A DNA stretch of 64,000 bases from JAUIET01 sp045106985 (GTDB taxonomy: Bacteria; Pseudomonadota; Gammaproteobacteria; Pseudomonadales; JAUIET01): positions 1 to 64,000 of the forward strand of contig JBGCFQ010000023.1 in the NCBI GenBank assembly GCA_045106985.1, in the 5' to 3' direction. The notes beneath the pieces were generated by a model. The model saw nothing but the letters and a program-made list of their open reading frames with translations. It ran no database searches and was not told the origin of the DNA. Of the stretch, positions 46,348 through 54,840 are shown piece after piece (position 1 is the first letter of the stretch; every line of letters begins with the position of its first letter). A program made the position numbers and the translations under genes.

Positions 46348-47111
46348 AATTTCAGAGTCCACCTGTCAGTATTCCCTGTGACAGATTTTCTACCTACCTC
46401 ATAGACTAATTCATCGTCTGCCCGGTAATGCAGGTCGGAGTAGTCTACAAACTCAAAGCCGGCAGCTTCAATTTCTTTAATGGCGAGCACTGGATCAAAG
46501 CGACGTCGGTTCTCATCGCTGTAACCTTGCATGTGCCTCTGCGTGTGATCTACCAGCGCATAAACACCACCTTTCTTCAATGCTTTGAAAACTGATGAGT
46601 TGATTGCCGCACGCGATTCGGCGTCAAAGTTGTGGTAGTTGCGAAAAGTAAAAACTATGTCGACTTTCTTAATGCCGAGATCCGTATTGCTTGCATGGTA
46701 AAAACGTGCGCCATCTGCCTTACCCATTTTTGTATCAGGGGCCAGAACCTTCAACTTGTCAAAGCCAGCTACATCTTTGAGTTTATCGGCAACTCTAGAA
46801 GCGCCATAAACTACATAAAATTCGCCGTTCTCCGCAAGAGCTGGAGCAAGCAGTCGGGTATACCAACCTCCACCAGGGATGAGTTCCACCACTTTCATGT
46901 CATCACGAAGACCAAAAAACGCCAGTGTTTCGATAGGCTTGCGGTTCTTATCTCGGGCAACGTCAGCTTCGGGTCTGGTGTCGGCACTCATAGCGGTCTG
47001 CAACTTCGCTTTTACCGCATCAAAATCGGCCGCCATTGCTTCAGCCCCTATAAACAGGGCAAAAATTCCGCAATAGGTGGCCGCAACTATTCTTCTATTT
47101 AATACTGTCAT
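46335..47111 (-). CDS. Exported class I SAM-like methyltransferase
   Basis: 258 residues with a clear signal peptide (IVAATYCGIFALFIGAEAMA). The SAM-binding pattern is VVELIPGGGWYTRLLAPAL (about 73-91), followed by FTFRNYHNF and LVDHTQRHMQGYSDENRRR. This is the COG4798-type predicted methyltransferase family, members of which are often exported although SAM is cytosolic; their role is unknown. Confidence 0.8.
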   Translation of the reverse strand: MTVLNRRIVAATYCGIFALFIGAEAMAADFDAVKAKLQTAMSADTRPEADVARDKNRKPIETLAFFGLRDDMKVVELIPGGGWYTRLLAPALAENGEFYVVYGASRVADKLKDVAGFDKLKVLAPDTKMGKADGARFYHASNTDLGIKKVDIVFTFRNYHNFDAESRAAINSSVFKALKKGGVYALVDHTQRHMQGYSDENRRRFDPVLAIKEIEAAGFEFVDYSDLHYRADDELVYEVGRKSVTGNTDRWTLKFRKP

Positions 47112-47316
47112 AACTAACCTCGAGTGATGAAACGACTACACAATAAATGGGTATGTTCAGGCGTAACATGCACTAATCGAGCGCTTTGATCAAGAACCTT
47201 GTTCAGGAAGCATTTACCAAGATCTGGATAAAGTTAGGAAGAAAAAATGGAAGACAAAAGAACTGAGACCTGCACCTTTTGCTATGAAGCACAGATCTCG
47301 TTGGGGAAGGGCACCG

Positions 47317-48096
47317 CTACTCGGTGCGTGTGATTGATATTCTGGACGTAGGGTTGTCGAAACGATGACGCTCTGCGAGATCAGAGTTAGCATCTCCAGA
47401 CTCCACGCTGGCAGCCGTCACGGCACCTTGGTGGAAACGTACTCTATCAATGATGTCATCACGGTTACTGTTAAAGCCTTCACCACCAAAGTCAGGTCCA
47501 GGCATACTCGCACCTTGCTCGTCATTGTTCTCCGTTCCAGCGTCCCAGGTATGGCCGGTCAGCCGGATGGTGTCGCCGACAGCCATTGAGCTGACATTAG
47601 CTCCGTTTGCGCCTGTAAAAGCGTCGTTGGTGTGAACCAGCATTGAAATAACCGTTAAGCGCATGTCGTCCAGCTGATCTTCCGGTACTGTCAGTACAAT
47701 AGGGCTACCAATCGATGAAGGAGCAATAGGTCCTTCGCTGCTCATTGAGGTGAGATGCTCATCAGCGGCAACCGCTTCGCCAAGTACGTCAGTGTTATCG
47801 CCACCTTCAGCCAGCAACTCCAGAGCTAGGCTTGAGGTTTCACCGTCGATGAAGCTATTGAAACCGGCTCTGTGCAACACCACAGCTACGGGTGACATTG
47901 GCTGCGCTAGCGTGAGGTTGCTTACCGTTACCTCAAACGTCGCATCAGCAACTACCGGTGGTGGGGGTTCCGGCGCTGGAGCAGGAGGCGTGACAGGCGC
48001 AGCGGCCGACGAAGAGCCTCCATCACAACCGCTAAGAGCAACAATGCCAAGCATGAGCGAACTCACTATGGCTGTTTTTGCTTTTCTGTTTTTCAT
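47317..48096 (-). CDS. Spondin-domain lipoprotein
   Basis: 259 residues. A lipoprotein signal ends ALSGC, followed by an Ala/Pro linker (about 32-48) and a spondin_N-type beta-sandwich (FEVTVSNLTLAQPMSPVAVV, SMLVHTNDAFTGANG, LTGHTWDAGTENNDEQ). The domain may bind metal or ligands at the surface; the bacterial function is unknown. It lies 13 nt after the second spondin gene, so the pair is an operon. Confidence 0.85.
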   Translation of the reverse strand: MKNRKAKTAIVSSLMLGIVALSGCDGGSSSAAAPVTPPAPAPEPPPPVVADATFEVTVSNLTLAQPMSPVAVVLHRAGFNSFIDGETSSLALELLAEGGDNTDVLGEAVAADEHLTSMSSEGPIAPSSIGSPIVLTVPEDQLDDMRLTVISMLVHTNDAFTGANGANVSSMAVGDTIRLTGHTWDAGTENNDEQGASMPGPDFGGEGFNSNRDDIIDRVRFHQGAVTAASVESGDANSDLAERHRFDNPTSRISITRTE

Positions 48097-48109
48097 GGTT
48101 CTTCCTCGA

Positions 48110-48931
48110 TTAATTAACAGTGATCGTCATGCGGGCCACTGGGTTTAACCAACGGTGCACTCGCGAATCCAGGTCGCTGATTCCCCCATTTGGATCGGTG
48201 TCACCCAATACGTTGCGATGAATGTGTACGACGCCCTCGCGATCGCCCGGTTCGTCGGACAAAGTGCTATCGGGTTGGATTTCAAGAGCAACACCAGTGC
48301 CGCCGGTACCAACATTGGTGGCGTTGGGATTACCTGAACCCGCCATGCCTGGAACGGCATAACCGCCGAGTGGCAGTCCGGTGACAGCTTCGGTCACATC
48401 TGTTCTAACACTGCTGATTTCATCATTGGCTTCTGAGCCTGCGTCGTAAGCATTTAAGGTAACCGTGTATGTGCCTGGTTCGGTTGGTATTTTCCAGCTA
48501 TCAAGGCCCGCAAACCCATCGTTAGTAGGTATTAGCATGGTCACCAGTGATAAATATTCGAAGTCTTCACTATCAAAGGTATAGCTACCTGAGGTAGTGG
48601 CGGGTGGCAGAGGTGGGGCGCTTAGGCCAAAGGCTTGCCAGGTGTTGTTATCGGCGTTTTCTGCACGCTCTAGCAGATACTCAAAATTGCTGTCGGCACT
48701 GGCAGCGCTTTGAGCTTGGGTAATCACGCCAGCTTCAGCAACCCAGGCCAATGCTCTTGTAGGAGCTTGTCCTGGCTCAAATAGATCGATTTGGTCGTTG
48801 TGTGCCACCAGTAATCGGGGAGTAAAGGACATACCTTGAGTGAGGTTGGTGATGTTTACCGTTAATTCAGCGGCCTGCGCTGAGGTGAATACCTGCGCTA
48901 GTAGCGCGGCGCTTATAAGTGTTCTTCGCAT
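48110..48931 (-). CDS. Secreted spondin-domain protein
   Basis: 273 residues with a cleavable signal peptide (ISAALLAQVFTSAQA). The spondin_N domain shows LTVNITNLTQGMSFTPRLLVAH, TMLIPTNDGFAGLDSW and NAYDAGSEANDE. It shares the domain with the lipoprotein gene that follows it. It is divergent from the ECF sigma factor gene, and a repeated GTTTAG(A/G)(C/T)C motif lies in the shared promoter region. Confidence 0.85.
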   Translation of the reverse strand: MRRTLISAALLAQVFTSAQAAELTVNITNLTQGMSFTPRLLVAHNDQIDLFEPGQAPTRALAWVAEAGVITQAQSAASADSNFEYLLERAENADNNTWQAFGLSAPPLPPATTSGSYTFDSEDFEYLSLVTMLIPTNDGFAGLDSWKIPTEPGTYTVTLNAYDAGSEANDEISSVRTDVTEAVTGLPLGGYAVPGMAGSGNPNATNVGTGGTGVALEIQPDSTLSDEPGDREGVVHIHRNVLGDTDPNGGISDLDSRVHRWLNPVARMTITVN

Positions 48932-49157
48932 TGGATGCTCTCCGTTAACCTATGGTCGTTAAAATGTGTACCGGCAACTCTGTCGTAACGCTGCTTCAAC
49001 TGGGTTGTGGTAACAGTAAGAGAACTTATTGTTCAGATTGGGTCTAAACCAGTGTGAAAAAAGTTTTTTTTTGAATGAGTAGACCTAAACGTACTTGCGG
49101 CTTGTCTTACTGATGAACTTCCGTTTATTTGCGGGTTAAATCTGGAACATTGGCAGA
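48932..49157. promoter_or_regulatory. Divergent promoter region of the spondin and sigma genes with a repeated motif
   Basis: 226 bp. On the minus strand it contains GGTTTAGACC (49041-49050) and CGTTTAGGTCT (49081-49091). The latter shares GTTTAGGTCT with a site at 52487-52496 ahead of the barrel gene of the same locus. A T9 run (49065-49073) lies between the two copies. I infer a shared control site, perhaps for the local sigma factor. Confidence 0.4.
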
Positions 49158-49880
49158 ATGATCGATAGACCAAGAATGAATACCATGACAGTGCTTAACC
49201 ATAGGCCGCCTCCGTTTAGACAAGTGTCCGAGATGCGTGAAGAAAGGGATGAACTCTCGAAAACGTCTGTGGGCAAGATCAGCCAAATCTCAGATCACAA
49301 AGAGAGAATGTTAATGCAGCGTGTCGCCTTGCATCGTGATCAGGCTGCGCTTGAGCAGTTGTACGCTACCTTTCGGCCTAGGGTGTATGGCTTTCTTCAG
49401 CGTCTCACAAAAGACAGTGCACTGATTGACGACACTTATAATGAAGTGATGTACTTAGTTTGGTCCAAGGCCAGTCAGTTTGGTGGCCAGTCTAAAGTGT
49501 CATCCTGGGTTTTCACCATTGCCTATAGAACCTGCTTAAATCTGTTAAAAAGACAGACTCAGCAACAGCGTTTGCAAGAACAGCTTGAAATTAATGAGGG
49601 CCATTCAAGTGATGATCTTGTTCGCCAATTAGAGCAAGAGCGCATGGTCGAAAATGCCCTGAGCAAAATAGCGCCAAAACAGCGCATGGTTCTGGAGCTT
49701 AATTACTTCATGGGATTTTCATTGCCAGAAATAGCAGAGATTACACATTCAGGCCTTAATACGGTAAAAGCCAGATTGCGTTATGCACGGCATCGGTTGC
49801 GTTCTGTGGTTGAGTTGATGGAGCTTGAGCAAAGCTCCCCGTCAGATAGTGCCGAAAAGGAGAACGAACATGGGTCTTAG
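49158..49880 (+). CDS. ECF-type RNA polymerase sigma factor
   Basis: 240 residues. Region 2 (about 58-125: LYATFRPRVYGFLQRLTKD, DTYNEVMYLVW, KVSSWVFTIAYRTCLNLLKR) and region 4 (about 165-215: LSKIAPKQRMVLELNYFMGF, then helix-turn-helix EIAEITHSGLNTVKARLRYAR) are clear. The first 50 residues are outside the sigma domains; a start near codon 50 is possible. It overlaps the anti-sigma gene by 11 nt. It probably directs transcription of the local envelope genes. Confidence 0.88.
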   Translation: MIDRPRMNTMTVLNHRPPPFRQVSEMREERDELSKTSVGKISQISDHKERMLMQRVALHRDQAALEQLYATFRPRVYGFLQRLTKDSALIDDTYNEVMYLVWSKASQFGGQSKVSSWVFTIAYRTCLNLLKRQTQQQRLQEQLEINEGHSSDDLVRQLEQERMVENALSKIAPKQRMVLELNYFMGFSLPEIAEITHSGLNTVKARLRYARHRLRSVVELMELEQSSPSDSAEKENEHGS

Positions 49881-50508
49881 TCAGTCAGAATTGAGAAAGC
49901 TGGACGAGCAAATACCAGCTTATGTGCGAGGCGTAGCGGACCAAGAAACTCGTAATCGTATAGAGCAGCAGATTAAGGTCAATGAAGATTTTGCAAAACA
50001 GGTTCAAGTTGAGCAGTCTTTACTCGCCAGTATCGCTCGGCAAACTAGTGGCTCGCATGAGAGCAGCACAAGTTTCGAGTCTTTGCGTCAAAGAATAGAG
50101 AACGAGAACATTAAGGTGACGGCAACGCTGCCCAAGCGCGCGTACTATATGCCCGCACTTGCCGCAGCTGTTGTGTTGGCAGTCATCGCACTGCCTTTAT
50201 TACTTGAGCCCAGTGTTAATTCAGGTAATGAATTCGAAGCGCTTTCAGCGCCACAGCTAAACTCGTCGCAACCAACAGTTCTTGGCGCTCAGCCTGGTGC
50301 CGTGCGGATTATTTTTAAGAGCGAGCTTAGCGAACGCGAACGTGAAGTAATAGCCGCGCGCTATGGGTTGGGCGTGCATGTGGTAGCGGGGGCGCTTAAC
50401 TCAATCATTTACAAGGTGCCGGAGCAAGAAAACGCTGAACAGATACTCGAGCAACTTCAGCGAGATGAAGGCATTGAATTTGCCGCGCTAACAGGCTCTA
50501 TGGAATGA
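49870..50508 (+). CDS. Anti-sigma factor with periplasmic protease-prodomain-like domain
   Basis: 212 residues from the ATG at 49870 (AAGGAG site). The cytoplasmic part (1-90) is helical and zinc-finger-free. One membrane helix (about 94-112) leads to a periplasmic domain (about 145-212): RIIFKSELSEREREVIAARY, GLGVHVVAGALNSIIYKVPE, ILEQLQRDEGIEFAAL. That domain looks like the I9/fervidolysin-type prodomain found on S8 proteases. The next gene is an S8 protease overlapping by 4 nt. I infer that the protease and this domain interact, linking proteolysis to sigma release. Confidence 0.75.
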   Translation: MGLSQSELRKLDEQIPAYVRGVADQETRNRIEQQIKVNEDFAKQVQVEQSLLASIARQTSGSHESSTSFESLRQRIENENIKVTATLPKRAYYMPALAAAVVLAVIALPLLLEPSVNSGNEFEALSAPQLNSSQPTVLGAQPGAVRIIFKSELSEREREVIAARYGLGVHVVAGALNSIIYKVPEQENAEQILEQLQRDEGIEFAALTGSME

Positions 50509-51722
50509 AACGATACGCAGCCATACTGGCCATCTCAGTTTTGATCTTTGGATTTGCCTCGTGCGCGCAAACCACTCCCGCACCGAGTTCAATTACACCA
50601 CTGTCGACCGCTTCTTTGCCCGACGAAAACACAGTTGTGCTCGTGCTGGAAGATCCTCGACCATTGCATCGCCAACGCGGTTTGGGAACACCTGGCTACA
50701 CGAGCCGTCAAGCCTACGACGTTGATCCGCTGTTAGCTCGCACGGCTCGCGCTGTTTCTCGAGACCTTGGTGTTGAATTGCTCACGCAGTGGCCTATTCG
50801 AAGTCAAAAGCTGCTTTGCTTACTAGTATCGTCTGCCGGCAAGGACGCGGACGAGCTCATTCGCAGTGCTTTGAAAGATAAGCGCGTAAAAATGGCGCAG
50901 CCATTCAATAGGTTTGAAACGCTAGCGGCGCCCGAACCTTTTCAGCATTTGCAGGCTTTCGATGCGGGCCAGCTCGAATCAATAGCAGGTGGCAATACAG
51001 GTAAGGCTGTTAAAATCTTGGTAGTTGATACTTTTGCCGACCTTCAGCATGAAGACCTCCGTCATGCAGATATTCAGCAATACGATTTTATTGGGCAAAA
51101 CCGGGGCTTTTCACAGGAGCTTCATGGTACGGCCGTGGTAGGAGTGTTGGCCGCAGCCAGTTCCAATGGCATTGGTATTGCCGGTATTACTCCCGATGCA
51201 ACTGTAAAGGTGGCGCGTGCTTGCTGGCAAACGCAAGCGTCACACTCGGCTGCCGCCTGTAATACACTGACGCTGTCTGCCGCACTGGACTTTGCGATAG
51301 AAAACAACTTTGACCTTCTAAATCTGAGCCTCAGCGGACCGTTAGACCCTTTGCTGGAAATGCTGCTTGATGACGTTCTGGCAAAAGGCACACAGGTAGT
51401 GACAGCTTTTGATCCGAAGCGAGCTAGAGATAAACGATTTCCAAAGTGGCGAGAGCAGGGAGGTGTTCTGTTTGCTGTGGGAAATCAAGCAAAAGCAGGA
51501 GACCTATGGCCTTGGGAAATTTCAGCACCTTACAGCGCAATTACCCTACAACCCAATAATCGGTACGATGTTGTTAGTGGGCATTCCATTGCCGCACCTC
51601 ATGTGGCGGGGTTAGCAGCACTATTACTGCAAGGAAAGCCGCGCTTACAGCACAATGAAATTGATCTGCGCTTGCAGCAAATAAGCTATAGGATTGAAAG
51701 CGAATATCACCAGGCGAAGTAG
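50505..51722 (+). CDS. S8 (subtilisin-family) serine protease, lipoprotein
   Basis: 405 residues. A lipoprotein signal ends FASC (Cys20). Residues about 45-140 resemble an N-terminal prodomain (VVLVLEDPRP, LGVELLTQWP). The catalytic domain has Asp175 (VVDTFADLQH), His207 (ELHGTAVVG) and Ser361 (GHSIAAPHVAG). The region where subtilisins carry the oxyanion Asn (AAAGN) reads VTAFDPK, so Asp303 may replace it; this is inferred by eye. The ATG overlaps the anti-sigma stop. It probably acts in the periplasm on the anti-sigma or on the spondin/barrel proteins. Confidence 0.85.
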   Translation: MKRYAAILAISVLIFGFASCAQTTPAPSSITPLSTASLPDENTVVLVLEDPRPLHRQRGLGTPGYTSRQAYDVDPLLARTARAVSRDLGVELLTQWPIRSQKLLCLLVSSAGKDADELIRSALKDKRVKMAQPFNRFETLAAPEPFQHLQAFDAGQLESIAGGNTGKAVKILVVDTFADLQHEDLRHADIQQYDFIGQNRGFSQELHGTAVVGVLAAASSNGIGIAGITPDATVKVARACWQTQASHSAAACNTLTLSAALDFAIENNFDLLNLSLSGPLDPLLEMLLDDVLAKGTQVVTAFDPKRARDKRFPKWREQGGVLFAVGNQAKAGDLWPWEISAPYSAITLQPNNRYDVVSGHSIAAPHVAGLAALLLQGKPRLQHNEIDLRLQQISYRIESEYHQAK

Positions 51723-52402
51723 GTAAGGTTTAATTGAAGCTCGGGTGACTTGATGGGTTCGCCAAACAGGATGGTGTTGTTGCGAGATGTGTATCCGTAA
51801 CTTAGTTCGGCTGTTATAGGCCCCGAGCGCCAACCGAGTCCAATATTCGAATAGGTATATTGACTAATCACTGTATTGTCAAAATAGGTAGAACCTACTG
51901 TCGCGGTCAAGTAGCTGCGTGCAGATAAAGGTCTGAACCAATCTAAACTGGTGCTCAACGCGGTGGTTTGGTGATCGTAATAGTTGTCTGAATAGGCAAT
52001 TGTGAAAGCGAAGCTGTTGTCCCAACGAATGCTGCTTTGTATTTCGGTAAAATCCCATTCCTTAATGGAACCGGGAAATGCCCGGTGCACGATGGCGCCT
52101 CCAAGAACCACTCGGTCACCCAGTTCACGATTGTAGCTAATATGTGAGGTGATTGAGCGATCTCGCTGTTGCGTGCCGCTAGACAGAGCGGAGCTAGCAC
52201 CGATTCCAGCCAGCCAATTAGACGAAAGTGACAGGTCAATATTAATGGCCGCTGCGCTATTGTTCAAAGACTCCGAGATACCGCGATAAATAGGTTCGCT
52301 TTGCACGCTTAGTACAGCTGAAGGCACTAAACTTGCAGCCTCGGTATAAGTGGAAGACAAACCAAATACAATTATCGGCAATGCCTGCCACGTTTTACTC
52401 AC
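51707..52402 (-). CDS. Outer-membrane beta-barrel protein, TIGR02001-like
   Basis: 231 residues with a signal peptide. The mature protein begins AVLSVQSEPIYRGIS, the repeat-start pattern of the TIGR02001 (gcw) family, then has about ten amphipathic strands ending in LQLNLTYFAW. The C-terminal aromatic residue suits outer-membrane insertion. Its 3' end overlaps the protease gene by 16 nt in opposite orientation. A GTTTAGGTCT motif lies upstream, shared with the spondin/sigma promoter region. It is unknown whether it is a channel. Confidence 0.75.
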   Translation of the reverse strand: MSKTWQALPIIVFGLSSTYTEAASLVPSAVLSVQSEPIYRGISESLNNSAAAINIDLSLSSNWLAGIGASSALSSGTQQRDRSITSHISYNRELGDRVVLGGAIVHRAFPGSIKEWDFTEIQSSIRWDNSFAFTIAYSDNYYDHQTTALSTSLDWFRPLSARSYLTATVGSTYFDNTVISQYTYSNIGLGWRSGPITAELSYGYTSRNNTILFGEPIKSPELQLNLTYFAW

Positions 52403-52486
52403 ACCGATTCCCCTATTATCAGCTATTTGCTGTTATGAGCTTTCGACAGCAAAAGGGAAGTGCAGTTCAGATAATTTTTGGTAGGC

Positions 52487-52497
52487 AGACCTAAACC
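52487..52497 (-). promoter_or_regulatory. Copy of the GTTTAGGTCT motif ahead of the barrel gene
   Basis: GGTTTAGGTCT read on the minus strand, about 85-95 bp before the barrel start codon. It shares ten identical bases with the copy at 49082-49091. Both lie at borders of the sigma/protease locus. Confidence 0.35.
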
Positions 52498-52518
52498 ACC
52501 GAGCGTTGACCACTGATA

Positions 52519-54840
52519 TTATGAGGTGCTCTTTATCGCTAAGCACACAGCAAATTTTTTGTTGGCGTCAGTCCATAGCTCAACCAGCGTGTAGCCGGCG
52601 TTTTCCAACATCGGAGTAATATCATCCAATGACCATTTGTGCGAATACTCAGTCAACATTCTTTCACCGATTGCAAACATTCTTTGGCCACTGGCCAGCG
52701 CCACCGTAATATCCCGTTTCGCCTCCAAGTGCATTTCTATTCTAGACTCAGCCGAATTGAAAAGGGCAACGTGTCGCCAATCCCTTGCATCGAAATTCGA
52801 TCCTATCAACTGGTTTACGTGTCTAAGCGCATTCAGATTAAATGCTGCGGTTACACCCAATGCGTCATCGTAAGCGGCTTCCAGCTCCTCCTGTCCCTTA
52901 ACCAAGTCCAAGCCAAGCAGCAGGGCGCAGTCACCCAGGTCTTCACCCACCTGCGATAACAACTCAGCTTGCTTCGCAGGAGGAAAATTACCCAAGCTAG
53001 AGCCAGGGTAGAACATCAAGGTCTTTTGCTTTTTAAGCTCATTTGGCAGTCTGAACTGTTTGGAAAAATCCATGGCTACGCCCGAAACCGCTATGTTTGG
53101 GAAACGTTTTTGTACGGCAACTACCTGCTGCTTTAAAAACTCGGCTGACACATCAATGGCTACATAACTGCTTGGTTTCAATGAAGGTATTAGGGCCGCC
53201 GCCTTTTCGCAATTCCCCGCGCCTAAATCAGCCAACTGATAATCAGCACCAAGATGGCGCACAACACTGTTGGCGATCTGGCTGGTATATTGTTCGAATA
53301 TCGACTTTTCAGTTCGTGTTTGATAATACTCGGGCAAGCTTGTGATCGCCTCAAACAACTTAGAGCCCATAAAGTCATAAAAGTATTTGGGCGACAGCTG
53401 TGCCGGGCTCGCCATTAGCCCTGCTATTAATTCCTGGTGTTCTGAACTGGATTCAGGAGTCTCCAATTCAAAAAACGCAGGCTGAACATCGTCCAGCTGC
53501 TCAATGCTCTTTTTGGGGCTTTGCTGAGTGTTCTCTACGTCTCTCGCCAGCCGAATACCAGAAAACTGCCAGCGAGTGCCCGCGGGGAAAAAGTTGCGAT
53601 AACTGCTGCGTATATGGCCGACGGGAGTTACGCATGAGCCGCCACGCAGAACGTACTGGTCGCTCATGAACTTGCCGTTATATTCGCCAACAGCGCCCTG
53701 GGCAATTGCAAAACCTGGGTAAGGGGCATAGTCGCTTCGCGTCCACTCCCACACATCACCGAAAAGCTGTTCTGCCTTCGCTAACTCGGGAACATCGTTA
53801 TGCGAAATGGGGTGCAGAGAATCGCTTTCGAGAAAATTGCCGCTAACCGTCGCATGCTGTGCAGCGGCCTCCCATTCAAACTCTGTTAAAAGTCGCGCGC
53901 TTGACCAGCGCGCGTAAGCTTCTGCTTCGTAAAAGCTTACGTGGCACACCGGCGCATTTAAATCGACAGGGCATTCTCCATGCAGTGTGAAACAGCGCCA
54001 TTGCTGATCAACTTGGCGCCAGTACATGGGTGCTTGCCAGGCTTCTTCCTGCACAGCAGCCCAGCCGTTTGAAAGCCAGAGCTCTGGTTTCGAATAGCCT
54101 CCGTCATTAATGAACTCTATATATTCTCCGTTACTGACTGGCCGGCTTGCTAATTCAAAATCATCGGTACGAATCGTATGTTTCGGTGTCTCGTTGTCGA
54201 AGCAAAATGTATCGGCAGAATGCCCAACGCTTGTCTCTTGCGCCTGCACTCGTATCCATCTCATGGGTAATGGCCGTATAGAGTTGAGTGGCCATTTGGT
54301 TTCATAGGCGGGTAAGAGCGGATTCGCAGAAAAAAGATGTTTAATGTCCGTTAACAATAACTCTTGGTGTTGTTGCTCATGATTTAGACCTAACTCAATC
54401 AACTCTGCTATGTCGCTGTGGCTATCGTCGTCATCAAAAGAGTCAAACAATAAGGCCATTCCTTGATCAACGTGATTTCTATAGCGCAGAACATCTGTCA
54501 ATGTAGGACGGGTTAAAAGTCCTCGTTGGGCTCTGGTAAATTGCTCGCCAACCCCGTTGTAATAAGAATTAAACAGATACTGGAACTCGGGGTTGAATAC
54601 CGTGTAGCAGTCTCGCCGCGGCACTAATTGAGGTATTAACAAGAACGTTTCGAAAAACCAGGATGTATGCGCTAGGTGCCACTTGGCTGGGCTTGCGTCT
54701 GGCATAGACTGCGCCGAGCAATCTTCGTCACTGAGCGGCTGAACGAGGCGTTCTGTTTGGCTTCTAATTGACTCATAGGCTTTGGCCAATGAAGTCAGAG
54801 TTTGTGAGTTAAGTGATCGGTACTGATTGAGTAGGCTCAA
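52519..54840 (-). CDS. egtBD: Ergothioneine biosynthesis EgtB-EgtD fusion protein
   Basis: 773 residues. The EgtB part (1 to about 430) has a DinB-like domain with probable iron ligands His58 (HLAHTSWF) and His154/His158 (NHEQQHQE), then an FGE-sulfatase domain (FTLHGECPVDLNAPVCHVSFYEAEAYARW, split here by eye, and GDVWEWTRSDY). The EgtD part (about 450-773) has the histidine methyltransferase features LADLGAGNCEKAA, YVAIDVSAEFL, FYPGSSLGNF and FNLNALRHVN. Together they methylate histidine to hercynine and add sulfur to it in ergothioneine synthesis. The B-then-D order is opposite to fungal Egt1. No egtA, egtC or egtE is beside it, so cysteine may be the sulfur donor and the C-S lyase is elsewhere. 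Confidence 0.93.
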   Translation of the reverse strand: MSLLNQYRSLNSQTLTSLAKAYESIRSQTERLVQPLSDEDCSAQSMPDASPAKWHLAHTSWFFETFLLIPQLVPRRDCYTVFNPEFQYLFNSYYNGVGEQFTRAQRGLLTRPTLTDVLRYRNHVDQGMALLFDSFDDDDSHSDIAELIELGLNHEQQHQELLLTDIKHLFSANPLLPAYETKWPLNSIRPLPMRWIRVQAQETSVGHSADTFCFDNETPKHTIRTDDFELASRPVSNGEYIEFINDGGYSKPELWLSNGWAAVQEEAWQAPMYWRQVDQQWRCFTLHGECPVDLNAPVCHVSFYEAEAYARWSSARLLTEFEWEAAAQHATVSGNFLESDSLHPISHNDVPELAKAEQLFGDVWEWTRSDYAPYPGFAIAQGAVGEYNGKFMSDQYVLRGGSCVTPVGHIRSSYRNFFPAGTRWQFSGIRLARDVENTQQSPKKSIEQLDDVQPAFFELETPESSSEHQELIAGLMASPAQLSPKYFYDFMGSKLFEAITSLPEYYQTRTEKSIFEQYTSQIANSVVRHLGADYQLADLGAGNCEKAAALIPSLKPSSYVAIDVSAEFLKQQVVAVQKRFPNIAVSGVAMDFSKQFRLPNELKKQKTLMFYPGSSLGNFPPAKQAELLSQVGEDLGDCALLLGLDLVKGQEELEAAYDDALGVTAAFNLNALRHVNQLIGSNFDARDWRHVALFNSAESRIEMHLEAKRDITVALASGQRMFAIGERMLTEYSHKWSLDDITPMLENAGYTLVELWTDANKKFAVCLAIKSTS

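Noticed and set aside
52519..54840. Selenoneine synthase (SenA) instead of EgtB
   Set aside because: The attached EgtD domain and the absence of a senB-type neighbour favour ergothioneine; selenium use elsewhere in the window does not decide this.
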